From contig JAIUPK010000001.1 in the NCBI GenBank assembly GCA_020160915.1, positions 589,645 through 653,644 on the forward strand: a stretch of DNA of 64,000 nt, given 5' to 3'. Both the position numbers and the translations under genes were made by a program. The stretch comes from Actinomycetota bacterium (lineage in GTDB: Bacteria; Actinomycetota; Actinomycetes; Actinomycetales; Microbacteriaceae). How positions within the stretch are numbered: position 1 is the stretch's first letter; each line of letters begins with the position of its first letter. A model generated the notes under the pieces. The model had not been told where the DNA came from and did no database searches. It saw only the letters and a list, made by a program, of their open reading frames with translations. This document shows positions 18,405 through 26,922 of the stretch, in pieces.

Positions 18405-18780
18405 CCAGGTCGTCCGCGACCTTGCGCAGCATCGCAGCGATCTTCGACGAGTGTGACTTGTCGGGGTAGCGACCGCGCTTGAGGCCGGCACCGATGCCAT
18501 CCATGAGCTTCACGAGGTCCTCGATGATGATGGACATGTCGTCGGCCGACTTGCGGTTGAGTTTGGCCATCGACGGCGGTGCCTCGAGCACACGCACGGA
18601 GAGCGCCTGGGCGCCCTTCTTGCCGTCGGCGATTCCGAACTCGAGCTTGGTGCCCGCCTTGATTCCGGTCGTGCCGGTGGGCAGGGCGGACGCGTGAAGG
18701 AAGACCTCCTGGCCGTCATCAGAACTGATGAAGCCGAAGCCTTTCTCGTCGTCGTAGAACTTGACCTTGCCGGTGGGCAT
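18397..18780 (-). CDS. Cold shock domain protein with C-terminal extension
   Basis: The 127-residue protein has a cold shock domain (1-66) with the RNP motifs KGFGFI and VFLHASAL, followed by about 60 residues absent from standard CspA proteins (MAKLNRKSADDMSIIIEDLVKLMDGIGAGLKRGRYPD). It likely binds single-stranded nucleic acids. This longer form, coupled with DUF3027, is typical of actinobacteria. The tail may contact another factor; this is inference. The ATG at 18780 gives the canonical N-terminus MPTGKVKFY. Confidence 0.88.
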   Translation of the reverse strand: MPTGKVKFYDDEKGFGFISSDDGQEVFLHASALPTGTTGIKAGTKLEFGIADGKKGAQALSVRVLEAPPSMAKLNRKSADDMSIIIEDLVKLMDGIGAGLKRGRYPDKSHSSKIAAMLRKVADDLDA

Positions 18781-18827
18781 CGTGGTACTCCTTATTGCTG
18801 GTGCATCAAGGCTATCGGAGTCACGCG

Positions 18828-18833
18828 TATCCT
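18828..18833 (+). promoter_or_regulatory. -10 element for a leaderless transcript
   Basis: TATCCT ends 7 nt before the GTG of the small membrane protein gene. Confidence 0.4.
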
Positions 18834-18840
18834 TGGGTTT

Positions 18841-19107
18841 GTGGCCAACCAGACTCCGATAACCGATCACCGCGCCGAACGCGTCCTGGCGTTCATGGTC
18901 GCCAGTGCGATCGGGCTCTCGATCATCGCGTTCCTCGCGGTCATCATCGGTACCGCGACCGGCGTGACGGACTTCTCCGGCGGCGTCTGGCCGGTGGCGA
19001 TCGTGCTTCCGGCGATCGGCCTGCCGATCGGACTCGTGCTCATGATCGCCCTGATCATCGTCAGCGGCCTGCGTCGGGGTCGTGAAGCAAGGGATGCCAG
19101 CAAGTAA
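18841..19107 (+). CDS. Small two-TM membrane protein, unknown function
   Basis: The 88-residue protein, starting with GTG, has two strong hydrophobic helices: FMVASAIGLSIIAFLAVIIGTATG (about 18-41) and VAIVLPAIGLPIGLVLMIALIIVSGL (about 52-77). A basic C-terminus follows (RRGREARDASK). No family is recognised. It overlaps the start of the helicase-associated gene by up to 26 bp, so the two are likely cotranscribed with the XPB system, although a functional link is unproven. It is divergent from the Csp gene, with 60 bp between them. Confidence 0.72.
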   Translation: MANQTPITDHRAERVLAFMVASAIGLSIIAFLAVIIGTATGVTDFSGGVWPVAIVLPAIGLPIGLVLMIALIIVSGLRRGREARDASK

Positions 19108-20941
19108 CGACAGCGCCCTGGTCCTCGCGGGCCAGCTGCGGAGCCTGAGTGACGCGGCGCTTGCCGAGTTGCTCACGGCCCGCGAGATCAGAGGTACGGG
19201 CATCCGTGACTTCTTCGACCTCGCTGACGCCCTACTCGACCCAGCCGCGATCCAGCACGCACTGGGTCGGCTGGACCGATCGACCCTGGCTACCCTGGCC
19301 GCCCTCGGCGAGCTGGGCCCGGTGACCGAAGCGGATGCCGCGGCGCACCTCACCACCCTAGGAGCCGACGCAGCGCTGCTGCCCGAACGCCTCGCCACCG
19401 CCGCGCGTCTTGCCCTGCTCACCCAGCACCTCGGCCGCTGGGTGGTACCGGCTTCCGTGGCGGAACAACTGCAGCTCTGGCCGAGTCTCGGCCTGCCGAG
19501 CCTGCACGAACTCGTGTCGTTGTCGGCCCCTGCGGCACTCAGCCCGGTGTCGGGTGTCGACGTGAAGTTCACCGATCACGTGGCATCCGAGAACGCATTC
19601 CAGACGACCACCTCGATCGCCGAGCTCATCGCCACCCTCGACCTGGAGTCGGCCCGCGAGCTCGCCCGCGGCGGCATCGCTCTGCCCGACAGCAAGCGCC
19701 TCGCGGCGGCCATGGGCGTCGATCTCGATCGGGTGTCCGGCCTGCTCGACATCGCCTCCCGCGCCGGCCTCGTCGCCCTCGACTCGGGTCGCTGGATGCC
19801 CGCCGAGGCCAGCCGCACCTGGATGGTCGACTCGTCCGGCGAGCGCTGGGCCCTTCTCGCGACCGCGTGGCTGGAGCGCCTGCCCGTCGACATCCGCACG
19901 ATTCTGCGCGAGCGCGCCCACGCCGTCTGGGGTGAGCGGCTCGAGGAGTACGTCGCGTGGCTGTTCCCCGCGGGCGACGACTGGATGCGCGACCGCGTGC
20001 GCGTCTACACGCGCGACGCCGAGCTGCTGGGCATCACCGCCGACAACGTGCCGAGCACCCCGGGAGCGGCACTGCTCGCGAGCGGGGCGGATGCCGCGGC
20101 CACCGCCATGGCGGCGCTCTTCCCACCCGAGGTGGCGCAGGTCTACCTGCAGCACGATCTGTCGATCGTCTCCCCGGGACCGCTGGCGCCACCCATCGAT
20201 GCGCGCCTGCGCACGATGGCCGACGTCGAGGGCCGCGCGCTCGCCAGCACCTACCGGGTCTCGACCGCCAGCCTGTCGCGAGCGATGGCGGCGGGCGAGA
20301 CCGAGAGCTCGATTAGGGGGTTCCTCGGCGGGATCGCGCTGACGGGCATCCCGCAGCCCCTCGATTACCTGCTCACCGAGGCGGCATCGCGCTACGGTCT
20401 GGTACGCGTGGGCGCGACCCCCGAGGGCCGCACCTATGTGTCGAGCACCGACGGCACGCTGCTGCGCACGCTCGTGGTCGATCACAGCATCGGCTCGCTC
20501 GGGCTGGTGCGCTCCGGCGACCGGCTGGAGAGCCGCTACGACCGCGACCTGGTGTTCTGGGCGCTGAGCGAGGCCCGCTATCCGGTCGCCGCAGAGAACG
20601 CGGCCGGCGAGATCGTCACGCTCGCTCGTCGGCAGGCCTCGCGCATCACCGCCGCTGCCGCCACCGACACCACCGGCGCGCTCATCGAGCGACTGCGGGT
20701 GGGCAGCTCGGCCGATCCGGATGTCACCGGCAAGGCCTGGCTCGCACGCCAGCTCGACGTGGCCATCAAGGGCAAGGTCGGCCTCACGGTCACCGTGCGG
20801 ATGCCCGATGGCTCCGACGTCGACTACCAGCTGGAACCTGCCAGCGTCGGCGGCGGGCGGTTGCGCGCCCGCGATCGGCGCAGCGACATCGAACGCACCC
20901 TTCCGCTGACCAGCATCGTGGCGGTAGCACCCGCGGAGTAG
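19082..20941 (+). CDS. Helicase-associated domain protein (XPB partner)
   Basis: The 619-residue soluble protein matches the actinobacterial helicase-associated family (Rv0862c-like), with two repeats of winged-helix type in the first half and a helicase C-3 type domain in the second (LFPPEVAQVYLQHDLSIVSPGPLAPPIDARLRTMADVEGRALASTYRVS, then LDYLLTEAASRYGLVRVG). It lies directly before the XPB helicase gene, as in mycobacteria, and probably works with it in DNA repair. It lacks helicase motifs itself. The start may be the GTG at 19082 or the ATG at 19094; neither has a clear ribosome-binding site. Confidence 0.82.
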   Translation: MKQGMPASNDSALVLAGQLRSLSDAALAELLTAREIRGTGIRDFFDLADALLDPAAIQHALGRLDRSTLATLAALGELGPVTEADAAAHLTTLGADAALLPERLATAARLALLTQHLGRWVVPASVAEQLQLWPSLGLPSLHELVSLSAPAALSPVSGVDVKFTDHVASENAFQTTTSIAELIATLDLESARELARGGIALPDSKRLAAAMGVDLDRVSGLLDIASRAGLVALDSGRWMPAEASRTWMVDSSGERWALLATAWLERLPVDIRTILRERAHAVWGERLEEYVAWLFPAGDDWMRDRVRVYTRDAELLGITADNVPSTPGAALLASGADAAATAMAALFPPEVAQVYLQHDLSIVSPGPLAPPIDARLRTMADVEGRALASTYRVSTASLSRAMAAGETESSIRGFLGGIALTGIPQPLDYLLTEAASRYGLVRVGATPEGRTYVSSTDGTLLRTLVVDHSIGSLGLVRSGDRLESRYDRDLVFWALSEARYPVAAENAAGEIVTLARRQASRITAAAATDTTGALIERLRVGSSADPDVTGKAWLARQLDVAIKGKVGLTVTVRMPDGSDVDYQLEPASVGGGRLRARDRRSDIERTLPLTSIVAVAPAE

Positions 20942-20944
20942 CGG

Positions 20945-21035
20945 CTGGTTGAGTAGGCCGCAGGCATGGGCCCACGCTGCCGGTTCCGGCGCGACGCAGA
21001 GCGGCGTGACGGCCGTGCGCGCGGGGAGCGAAACC
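20945..21035. repeat. Long form of the palindromic repeat, copy A
   Basis: It starts with CTGGTTGAGTAG and continues through GGGCCCACG, CCGGTTCCGGCGCGACGC, GAGCGGCG and GGCCGTGCGCGCGGGGAGCG to AAACC. The same roughly 90-bp sequence occurs inverted at 23949-24040 with few changes. A normal short unit in inverse orientation follows at 21049-21086. Confidence 0.65.
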
Positions 21036-21048
21036 TCGCCGGCGTGGT

Positions 21049-21086
21049 GGTTTCGATACGCGGGCCGCTGGCCGCTACTCAACCAG
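21049..21086. repeat. GGTTGAGTAG palindromic repeat, inverse orientation
   Basis: GGTTTCGATACGCGGGCCG - CTGGCCGCTACTCAACCAG. It ends 11 bp before the -10 element of the XPB gene. Confidence 0.65.
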
Positions 21087-21096
21087 CCAACCGCCG

Positions 21097-21102
21097 TAGG
21101 CT
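21097..21102 (+). promoter_or_regulatory. -10 element for leaderless XPB helicase transcript
   Basis: TAGGCT ends 6 nt before the ATG at 21109. Confidence 0.45.
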
Positions 21103-21108
21103 AGAGGG

Positions 21109-22752
21109 ATGCCCACCAACGGTCCGCTCATCGTGCAGAGCGACCGCACCGTGCTGCTCGAGGTCGCCCACCCCGACGCCGAGGATGCCCGGCACGACCT
21201 CGCCGTCTTCGCCGAGTTGGAGCGTGCCCCCGAGCACATCCACACCTACCGCATCACGCGCCTCGGACTGTGGAACGCGCGCGCCGCCGGCCACACCGCA
21301 GCCGACATGCTCGCGACGCTCGAGAAGTACTCCAAGTTCGCGATCCCGCAGTCGGTGGTCGTCGACATGACCGAGACCGTCGGCCGTTACGGACGTCTCG
21401 TGATCGAGCGAGCGGATGACGGTGCCCTCACGCTCACCGCCACCGACGCCGCCGTGCTCAGCGAGATCACGCGCGCGCGCAAGGTTGCCGCCCTGCTGTT
21501 CGAGAAGCGCGGGGATCACACCTACGTGGTGCAGGCCTGGGCTCGCGGCCAGCTCAAGCAGGAGCTGCTCAAGCTCGGCTGGCCCGCCGAGGATCTCGCC
21601 GGCTACACCCCCGGCACCCCGCACGACATCGAGCTCGACGAGTCGGCGTGGCACCTGCGGCCGTACCAGCACCAGGCGATCGACAACTTCGCGGCCCACG
21701 GGTCGGGCGTCGTCGTGCTGCCCTGCGGCGCGGGCAAGACCCTCGTCGGGCTCGGCGCGATGGCCGCCGGCAAGACGACCACGCTCATCCTCGTGACCAA
21801 CACAGTCTCGGCCCGGCAGTGGAAGGCGGAGCTGCTCAAGCACACGACGCTGACCGAGGAGGAGATCGGCGAGTACTCCGGCCAGGTCAAGCAGGTGCGG
21901 CCGGTGACGATCGCAACGTACCAGATCCTCACCGCCAAGCGGCAGGGCGAGTACGCCCACCTCGCCCTCCTCGACGCGCTCGACTGGGGGCTCGTGATCT
22001 ACGACGAGGTGCACCTGCTGCCCGCGCCGGTGTTCAAGCTCACCGCCGAGCTGCAGGCGCGACGGCGCCTGGGCCTGACCGCGACGCTCGTGCGCGAGGA
22101 CGGCCGCGAGGGCGACGTGTTCTCGCTCATCGGTCCCAAGCGCTTCGATGCGCCGTGGAAGGAGATCGAGGCCCAGGGCTTCATCTCCCCCGCGAGCTGT
22201 TTCGAGGTGCGCATCGACCTGCCCGAGAACGAGCGGCTCGAGTACGCGGCATCCGCCGACGACGAACGCTACCGGCTCGCGGCGACCGCACCGGCGAAGC
22301 TCGGGGTGGTGCGCGAACTGGTAGCGAAGCACGCGGGCGAGCGCATCCTCGTGATCGGGCAGTACCTCGACCAGATCGATGAGCTAGCGGATGCGCTGGG
22401 CGCCCCCAAGCTGACCGGCGCGACCCCCATCGACGAGCGGGAGCGGCTGTACCAGGAGTTCCGCGACGGCGTCACGAAGGTGCTCGTCGTCTCGAAGGTG
22501 GCCAACTTCTCGGTCGACCTGCCGGAGGCGACTGTCGCGATCCAGGTCTCGGGATCGTTCGGCTCTCGGCAGGAGGAGGCGCAGCGTCTCGGCCGGCTGC
22601 TGCGACCGAAGGAGAGCGGACTGCCGGCGAATTTCTACACGCTGGTCGCCCGCGACACCGTCGACCAGGACTTCGCGCAGAACCGCCAGCGGTTCCTCGC
22701 GGAGCAGGGCTACAGCTACACGATCCTGGACGCCAGTTCGCTGGTTGAGTAG
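21109..22752 (+). CDS. XPB-type DNA repair helicase
   Basis: The 547-residue SF2 helicase has an N-terminal damage-recognition-like region (1-175), Walker A GAGKT in VLPCGAGKTLVGL (near 205), motif Ia LVTNTVSARQW, the DExH-type box VIYDEVHLLP (near 300), motif III LGLTATLVREDGREGD, and a C-terminal RecA domain with motif V VVSKVANFSVDLPEA and motif VI QEEAQRLGRLLRPK. It is a 3'-5' ATP-dependent unwinding enzyme, by homology to mycobacterial XPB. The last four codons plus stop (SLVE*) are supplied by a palindromic repeat. It is paired with the upstream helicase-associated gene. Confidence 0.93.
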   Translation: MPTNGPLIVQSDRTVLLEVAHPDAEDARHDLAVFAELERAPEHIHTYRITRLGLWNARAAGHTAADMLATLEKYSKFAIPQSVVVDMTETVGRYGRLVIERADDGALTLTATDAAVLSEITRARKVAALLFEKRGDHTYVVQAWARGQLKQELLKLGWPAEDLAGYTPGTPHDIELDESAWHLRPYQHQAIDNFAAHGSGVVVLPCGAGKTLVGLGAMAAGKTTTLILVTNTVSARQWKAELLKHTTLTEEEIGEYSGQVKQVRPVTIATYQILTAKRQGEYAHLALLDALDWGLVIYDEVHLLPAPVFKLTAELQARRRLGLTATLVREDGREGDVFSLIGPKRFDAPWKEIEAQGFISPASCFEVRIDLPENERLEYAASADDERYRLAATAPAKLGVVRELVAKHAGERILVIGQYLDQIDELADALGAPKLTGATPIDERERLYQEFRDGVTKVLVVSKVANFSVDLPEATVAIQVSGSFGSRQEEAQRLGRLLRPKESGLPANFYTLVARDTVDQDFAQNRQRFLAEQGYSYTILDASSLVE

Positions 22753-22773
22753 CGCGAAGCGCGTATCGAAACC
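22741..22773. repeat. GGTTGAGTAG palindromic repeat overlapping the XPB stop
   Basis: CTGGTTGAGTAG - CGCGAAGCG - CGTATCGAAACC. The in-frame TAG of the helicase gene is inside the repeat. Confidence 0.75.
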
Positions 22774-22790
22774 CACCCGCCTAGCGCTGG

Positions 22791-22827
22791 GCTGGTTGAG
22801 TAGGCCCGCAGGGCCGTATCGAAACCC
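22791..22827. repeat. GGTTGAGTAG palindromic repeat
   Basis: GCTGGTTGAGTAGGCCCGCA and its mirror half ending in TATCGAAACCC. The whole unit is identical over 37 bp to 37691-37727. Confidence 0.75.
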
Positions 22828-22868
22828 GCCCGACCCCGGCTGTCGGGCGACCGATGCACAATGGGAGC

Positions 22869-23939
22869 ATGACCGTCACACCCTTCGTGATCGATGTTCC
22901 GCAGTCCGACCTCGATGACCTGCGCGCGCGACTGCGGGCGACACGGTGGCCGGATGCCGCGGTCTCCGACTGGTCGCAGGGCATCCCTCCGGCGGCTCTC
23001 CGCCGCGTGCTCGACTACTGGGCCGAGGAATACGACTGGCGCGCCGTGGAGCGTCAAATCAACACCCTCACCCACGTCACCGTCGACGGTATCCATGCGG
23101 TGAGGGCTGGCACGCCCGGTGCCACGCCCCTGCTGCTCGTGCACGGCTGGCCCGATGGCTTCGTGCGATTCCTGCGCGCCCTTCCGCTTCTCGCCGACCG
23201 CTTCGAGTTGGTGATCCCGAGCATCCCCGGCTACGGCTTCAGCGCGCAGCCCGCTGAGCCGCTCGGACCGATCGGTGTCGCCGATCGTTTCGTGGATCTC
23301 ATGTCGCAGTTGGGCCACGAGCGGTTCGCCGTGCACGGCGGCGACATCGGAACGCAGATCGCCGATCAGCTCGGCCTGCGTCATCCGGATCGCATCACGG
23401 CGCTGCACCTCGGTGACGTTCCTCTGCGCCGCCTGCGCGGCATCGACCCCGCCGAGCAGACCCCCGAGGAACAGCAGTGGTCGAAGGATGGCGCGGCCTG
23501 GGAGCTCGCCGAGGGCGCCTACTCGCACCTGCAGAGAACCAAACCGCAGACCCTCGCCGCCGCCCTCAACGACTCCCCCGCCGGGCTCGCCGCGTGGATC
23601 CTCGAGAAGTTCGAGGCCTGGAGCGACAAGGGTCTCGACGCGTTCACCCTCGACGACCTCGCCACCAACCTCACGATCTACTGGGTCACGCAGACTGCGG
23701 GTTCGGCCGCGAGGTACTACTACGACAACACTGTGACGCCCACCGGTCGTCAGGTCGTACCGACCGGCTTCGCGGTCTTCCCCGCCGACATCTGCCCCCC
23801 GCCGCCGGGCTCAGCGCGCCGGTGGTACCCGGTCGAACGCTGGACGCAGATGCCGCGCGGAGGCCACTTCGGTCCGTGGGAGGAGCCGGAGCTGTGGGCC
23901 GCGGAGGTACGGGCCTTCTTCGATCAGCTGGAGCTGTAG
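22869..23939 (+). CDS. Epoxide hydrolase, alpha/beta-hydrolase fold with EHN domain
   Basis: The 356-residue protein has the N-terminal epoxide hydrolase domain (about 1-110; DDLRARLRATRWPDA, DYWAEEYDWRAVERQINTL) and an alpha/beta-hydrolase core. The oxyanion motif is LLLVHGWPDG (near 95), the nucleophile aspartate is in VHGGDIGTQI (near 160), and the catalytic histidine is in PRGGHFGPWE (near 335). It opens epoxides to diols in the cytoplasm; the natural substrate is unknown. The ATG at 22869 gives the usual family N-terminus. It stands alone between repeat elements. Confidence 0.88.
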   Translation: MTVTPFVIDVPQSDLDDLRARLRATRWPDAAVSDWSQGIPPAALRRVLDYWAEEYDWRAVERQINTLTHVTVDGIHAVRAGTPGATPLLLVHGWPDGFVRFLRALPLLADRFELVIPSIPGYGFSAQPAEPLGPIGVADRFVDLMSQLGHERFAVHGGDIGTQIADQLGLRHPDRITALHLGDVPLRRLRGIDPAEQTPEEQQWSKDGAAWELAEGAYSHLQRTKPQTLAAALNDSPAGLAAWILEKFEAWSDKGLDAFTLDDLATNLTIYWVTQTAGSAARYYYDNTVTPTGRQVVPTGFAVFPADICPPPPGSARRWYPVERWTQMPRGGHFGPWEEPELWAAEVRAFFDQLEL

Positions 23940-23948
23940 CGCGGGGCG

Positions 23949-24040
23949 GGTTTCGCTCCCCGCGCGCACGGCCGTCGCGCCGCTCCGCGTCGCGCCGGAA
24001 CCGGCGACGTGGGCCCAGCGCTTCGCGCTACTCAACCAGC
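23949..24040. repeat. Long form of the palindromic repeat, copy B (inverse)
   Basis: Read on the minus strand it matches 20945-21035 through the GGGCCCACG, CCGGTTCCGGCGCGACGC and GCGCGCGGGGAGCG blocks. It provides the C-terminal LVE and stop codon of the RibD-type reductase gene. Confidence 0.65.
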
Positions 24041-24777
24041 GTGCGGGTCGGCAGGGCACGCGCGTCGCGCAGCAGCAGCTCTTCGCCCCCGCGCAGCACA
24101 TGCACGAGCCGCATCGACCGCGCCGGGATGTCCCCGCCGACGATTCGCGGGCCATCCCCGCCCTCGAGACTCGGCGCGACCGTGAGGCACAACTCGTCGA
24201 TCAGGTCGGCGGCCAGCATGGCCGCGAAGAGCGACGGCCCGCCCTCGCACAGCACCTGCGCGTGGCCCATCGCGCGCAGTGCCGCCAGAGCCGCAGCGAG
24301 GTCGACGTGCTCGTCGCCCACCGCCACGACGTGAGCGACAGCGGCGAAGGCCGTGGTGTCTGTCCCCGCGGTGGTGATGACAATCGGGCGCACGGGCGCC
24401 TCGGTGAAGATCGGCGAGGTCGGGTCGAGGTCGAGGTGACCCGACACGATCGCGAAGACCGGATGCCGCGGCATCCCGTGCCGTTCACGCCAGAGTTGCG
24501 ACGCCTCGTCAACCAGCATCGGTCCGTAGCCCTCGTCGCGCACCGTTCCCGCGCCGACGAGCACGACGTCGGTGACCCGACGCAGCAACTCGAAGTGGCG
24601 CTTGTCGGCGGCACCGGAGAGCCCGCCCGAACGCCCGTCGTGGGTCGCCGCGCCGTCGATGCTGGCGACGAAGTTCGCTCGCACGGTGGGCGCCGCGACA
24701 GCGAGCGAGTCGATCAGCGCGTCGTCACTGAGGTCCCGGGGCGCACCCGGCCAGAGCATGTCGATGGCCGCGCTCAT
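24028..24777 (-). CDS. RibD C-terminal-type reductase
   Basis: The 249-residue protein has the dihydrofolate-reductase-like fold of RibD C-terminal domains: VRANFVASIDGAATHDGRSGGLSG (near 35), DVVLVGAGTVRDEGYGPM (near 70), and VLCEGGPSLFAAMLAADLIDELCLTVAPSL (near 175). These enzymes reduce pyrimidine or folate-like substrates with NADPH. The ATG overlaps the stop of the FolP2-type gene by four bases (ATGA), so the pair is an operon. An actinobacterial homologue (Rv2671) acts as a dihydrofolate reductase bypass, which would suit the folate-type neighbour. The last codons come from a palindromic repeat. Confidence 0.85.
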   Translation of the reverse strand: MSAAIDMLWPGAPRDLSDDALIDSLAVAAPTVRANFVASIDGAATHDGRSGGLSGAADKRHFELLRRVTDVVLVGAGTVRDEGYGPMLVDEASQLWRERHGMPRHPVFAIVSGHLDLDPTSPIFTEAPVRPIVITTAGTDTTAFAAVAHVVAVGDEHVDLAAALAALRAMGHAQVLCEGGPSLFAAMLAADLIDELCLTVAPSLEGGDGPRIVGGDIPARSMRLVHVLRGGEELLLRDARALPTRTLVE

Positions 24778-25646
24778 ACGTTCAGGGTGGGATGCGTGTT
24801 GTGGAGCAGGTACGCCGGCTCGCGGAATCCGAGAATCGCCTCTGTCATGCGGACTGCGGCAACTGACGCCGCGACGTTGTGCATGCGCACGATGCGGGCG
24901 CCCTTCATGATGCAGACGACCATCGCCGCCAGCGACCCCTCGAGCCGTTCGGTGCGCTCGCGATCGAGCACCTCGCCGATGAAGTCCTTGTTCGAGACGG
25001 CTACGAGCGTCGGGTAGCCGAGCGCGACGACCTCCTCGAGCCGACGGGTCAGCTCCAGCGAGTGCAGCGTGTTCTTGTCGAGGTCATGGCCGGGATCGAC
25101 GATGATCCGCTCGGCCGGCACCCCCGCCCGCAGCGCGCGATCGACCCGCCCGCGTAGGAAGTCGACGACCTCCCGCACGACATCGTCGAAGTGCGCAGCG
25201 GGCTTCTCCACCCGGGGCGGCCCGACGCTGTGGGTGATCACGACGTGCGCCGAGCTCTCGGCGATCACTGCCGCCATGTCGGGGTCGCCGAGCCCGCTCG
25301 TGTCGTTGATCACGGCAGCGCCAGCGGCGATCGCGGCCCGCGCGACCTCGGCGTTGTTGGTGTCGACCGAGATGACCACATCGGATGCCGCGGCGATCCC
25401 CTCAACGACCGGAACGACCCGCGCGATCTCCTCCGCCACCGTCACGGCCGGCCCACGAGCGAAGGGCACCCCACCCACGTCGACCCAATCGGCACCCTCG
25501 GACGCGGCGGTCAGCGCCGCGCCTATCGCGCGGTCGAGCTCGAACGTCGCTCCGCGATCGTAGAAGGAGTCGGGGGTGCGATTGATGACCGCCATGACGG
25601 CGACCTGCCGGTCGAAGTCGAAGTCGCGCTGGCCGATGCGAGGCAT
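24774..25646 (-). CDS. FolP2-type dihydropteroate synthase homologue
   Basis: The 290-residue TIM-barrel protein starts with VAVMAVINRTPDSFYDRGATF, the pterin-binding opening of DHPS. It also has DWVDVGGVPFARGP, VISVDTNNAEVARAAI, INDTSGL, DPGHDLDKNTLHSLELTRRL and TLVAVSNKDFIGEVL. The last two follow the FolP2 group (mycobacterial Rv1207 type) rather than canonical FolP, where a SRKRFLG-like motif binds p-aminobenzoate. FolP2 of Mycobacterium is reported not to complement DHPS. I chose the ATG at 25646 (MPRIGQRDFDFD). It is followed by the RibD-type reductase gene in an overlapping operon. The true activity is uncertain. Confidence 0.83.
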   Translation of the reverse strand: MPRIGQRDFDFDRQVAVMAVINRTPDSFYDRGATFELDRAIGAALTAASEGADWVDVGGVPFARGPAVTVAEEIARVVPVVEGIAAASDVVISVDTNNAEVARAAIAAGAAVINDTSGLGDPDMAAVIAESSAHVVITHSVGPPRVEKPAAHFDDVVREVVDFLRGRVDRALRAGVPAERIIVDPGHDLDKNTLHSLELTRRLEEVVALGYPTLVAVSNKDFIGEVLDRERTERLEGSLAAMVVCIMKGARIVRMHNVAASVAAVRMTEAILGFREPAYLLHNTHPTLNV

Positions 25647-25683
25647 ACGACAACCGTACGTCGTCGGACGGCCGCTGCGGAGA

Positions 25684-26808
25684 TCAGACGGTGCGGCGAC
25701 GCCGGGCGGCGAGCAGCAGCAGCGTGCCGAGCGCCAGTGCAATGCTGCCTGCGATCACGGGCGCCGTGGCATCCACGCCGGTTGCGGCGAGAGCGACTTC
25801 GAACGGGAAGTAAGCGAAGACGATCTTGCGTTCGTCGAACACCGCGTACACGGCGACCGAGTGCGTGCCGGCGGCCAGGTTCGCCGGGAGGGCGACGTCA
25901 GCGCTGAACGCGAAGTCCGGGGCCGGAGTAGTGAATGGTCCAGCGACGTCGACCCCGTCCACGGTCACGTAGTAGGCCGAGGCCACCGGCGGCAGCAGGC
26001 CGGCCGCCGTGATCGTGACGGTGCGCCCGGGAGCGGGTGCCGGCGATGCCTCGATCGTGCCCGACACCGGGATGACGCCGCCGCCCGTACCGCCGCCGTT
26101 GCCGGAGCCGTCGGGGAAGTCCACGCCGCCACCGCACGACGCAGCAGGAGACAACGAGACGTCGCCCGACCAGATCGGGTAGTACCCCGTGGCACCGGCT
26201 GCCAGGTCGCCCGTGATCGCGGCGATCGTGGGCCCACCGGTGTGCGAGACCGTACCGGTGAAGGAGGAGGCGAACGCGAACGCGGCGTTCGAGTTGTTCG
26301 TCACGACGCACCGCGCGGCGGTGGTGCCGAAGAATGGCACGCCGGCGAAGCTCCCGTCGATCCAGGCACCCGAGGCGTCCCGCCACTCGAGGAGGACGGT
26401 GGGGGCGACGTTGGTCACCGTGAAGATCGTGCCCGTGTAGTCGACCGTCACCGCCGACTGGGTGAATCGCGCGGTAACGGAATGCGCACCTGCGGTCAGT
26501 GCCGACACCCCATCCGTGCACGAGGTGAGGCCTGTGGCAACGGTGCAGGAGGCGATCAGGGTCGCACCCTCATACAGCTCGAAATCGACATCCGCGGCCA
26601 GCGCGGCACCGAGTGTCACCTGCACCCCACCACCGGACGACAGCGCGTAGGCCGTGCCACCGAGAAGTGAGTCGTTGGACGGCTGCAACGTCACATCCAC
26701 CGTCGTGCCGAACAGCGGCTGCGATGCCGCCTGAGCGGGCGCGGCCGCGAGCAGGGCTCCCACGAGAGCGAGCGGGAGGGCGAGGATCACGAGGGCAGGT
26801 CGGCGCAC
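25684..26808 (-). CDS. LAxTG-anchored surface protein with Ig-like repeats
   Basis: The 374-residue exported protein has a signal peptide (cleavage after about 27, APAQA-A) and beta-rich domains of Ig type that are Thr/Gly/Ala rich. A Gly/Asn linker precedes GGVIPVSGTIEASPAPAPGRTVTITAAGLLPP. The C-terminal sorting signal is LAATGVD, followed by a hydrophobic helix (SIALALGTLLLLAA) and the RRRR tail. LAxTG is the motif recognised by class E sortases of actinobacteria. No sortase gene is in this window. Its ligand or role at the cell surface is unknown. It is divergent from the response regulator gene, with about 114 bp between them. Confidence 0.82.
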   Translation of the reverse strand: MRRPALVILALPLALVGALLAAAPAQAASQPLFGTTVDVTLQPSNDSLLGGTAYALSSGGGVQVTLGAALAADVDFELYEGATLIASCTVATGLTSCTDGVSALTAGAHSVTARFTQSAVTVDYTGTIFTVTNVAPTVLLEWRDASGAWIDGSFAGVPFFGTTAARCVVTNNSNAAFAFASSFTGTVSHTGGPTIAAITGDLAAGATGYYPIWSGDVSLSPAASCGGGVDFPDGSGNGGGTGGGVIPVSGTIEASPAPAPGRTVTITAAGLLPPVASAYYVTVDGVDVAGPFTTPAPDFAFSADVALPANLAAGTHSVAVYAVFDERKIVFAYFPFEVALAATGVDATAPVIAGSIALALGTLLLLAARRRRTV

Positions 26809-26922
26809 GATCCGAATCTAGTGGACCGGCGGCACGCGGGGCGACACCGGTTCATGTTCGCGTCGCCGAGGCATCCACACGACTCTCAGACAACTTCCAG
26901 AGAACTCGCAGATACTGTACGC

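Noticed and set aside
24774-25646. Canonical folP (dihydropteroate synthase)
   Set aside because: The late motifs match the FolP2 group rather than active DHPS, so the symbol was withheld.
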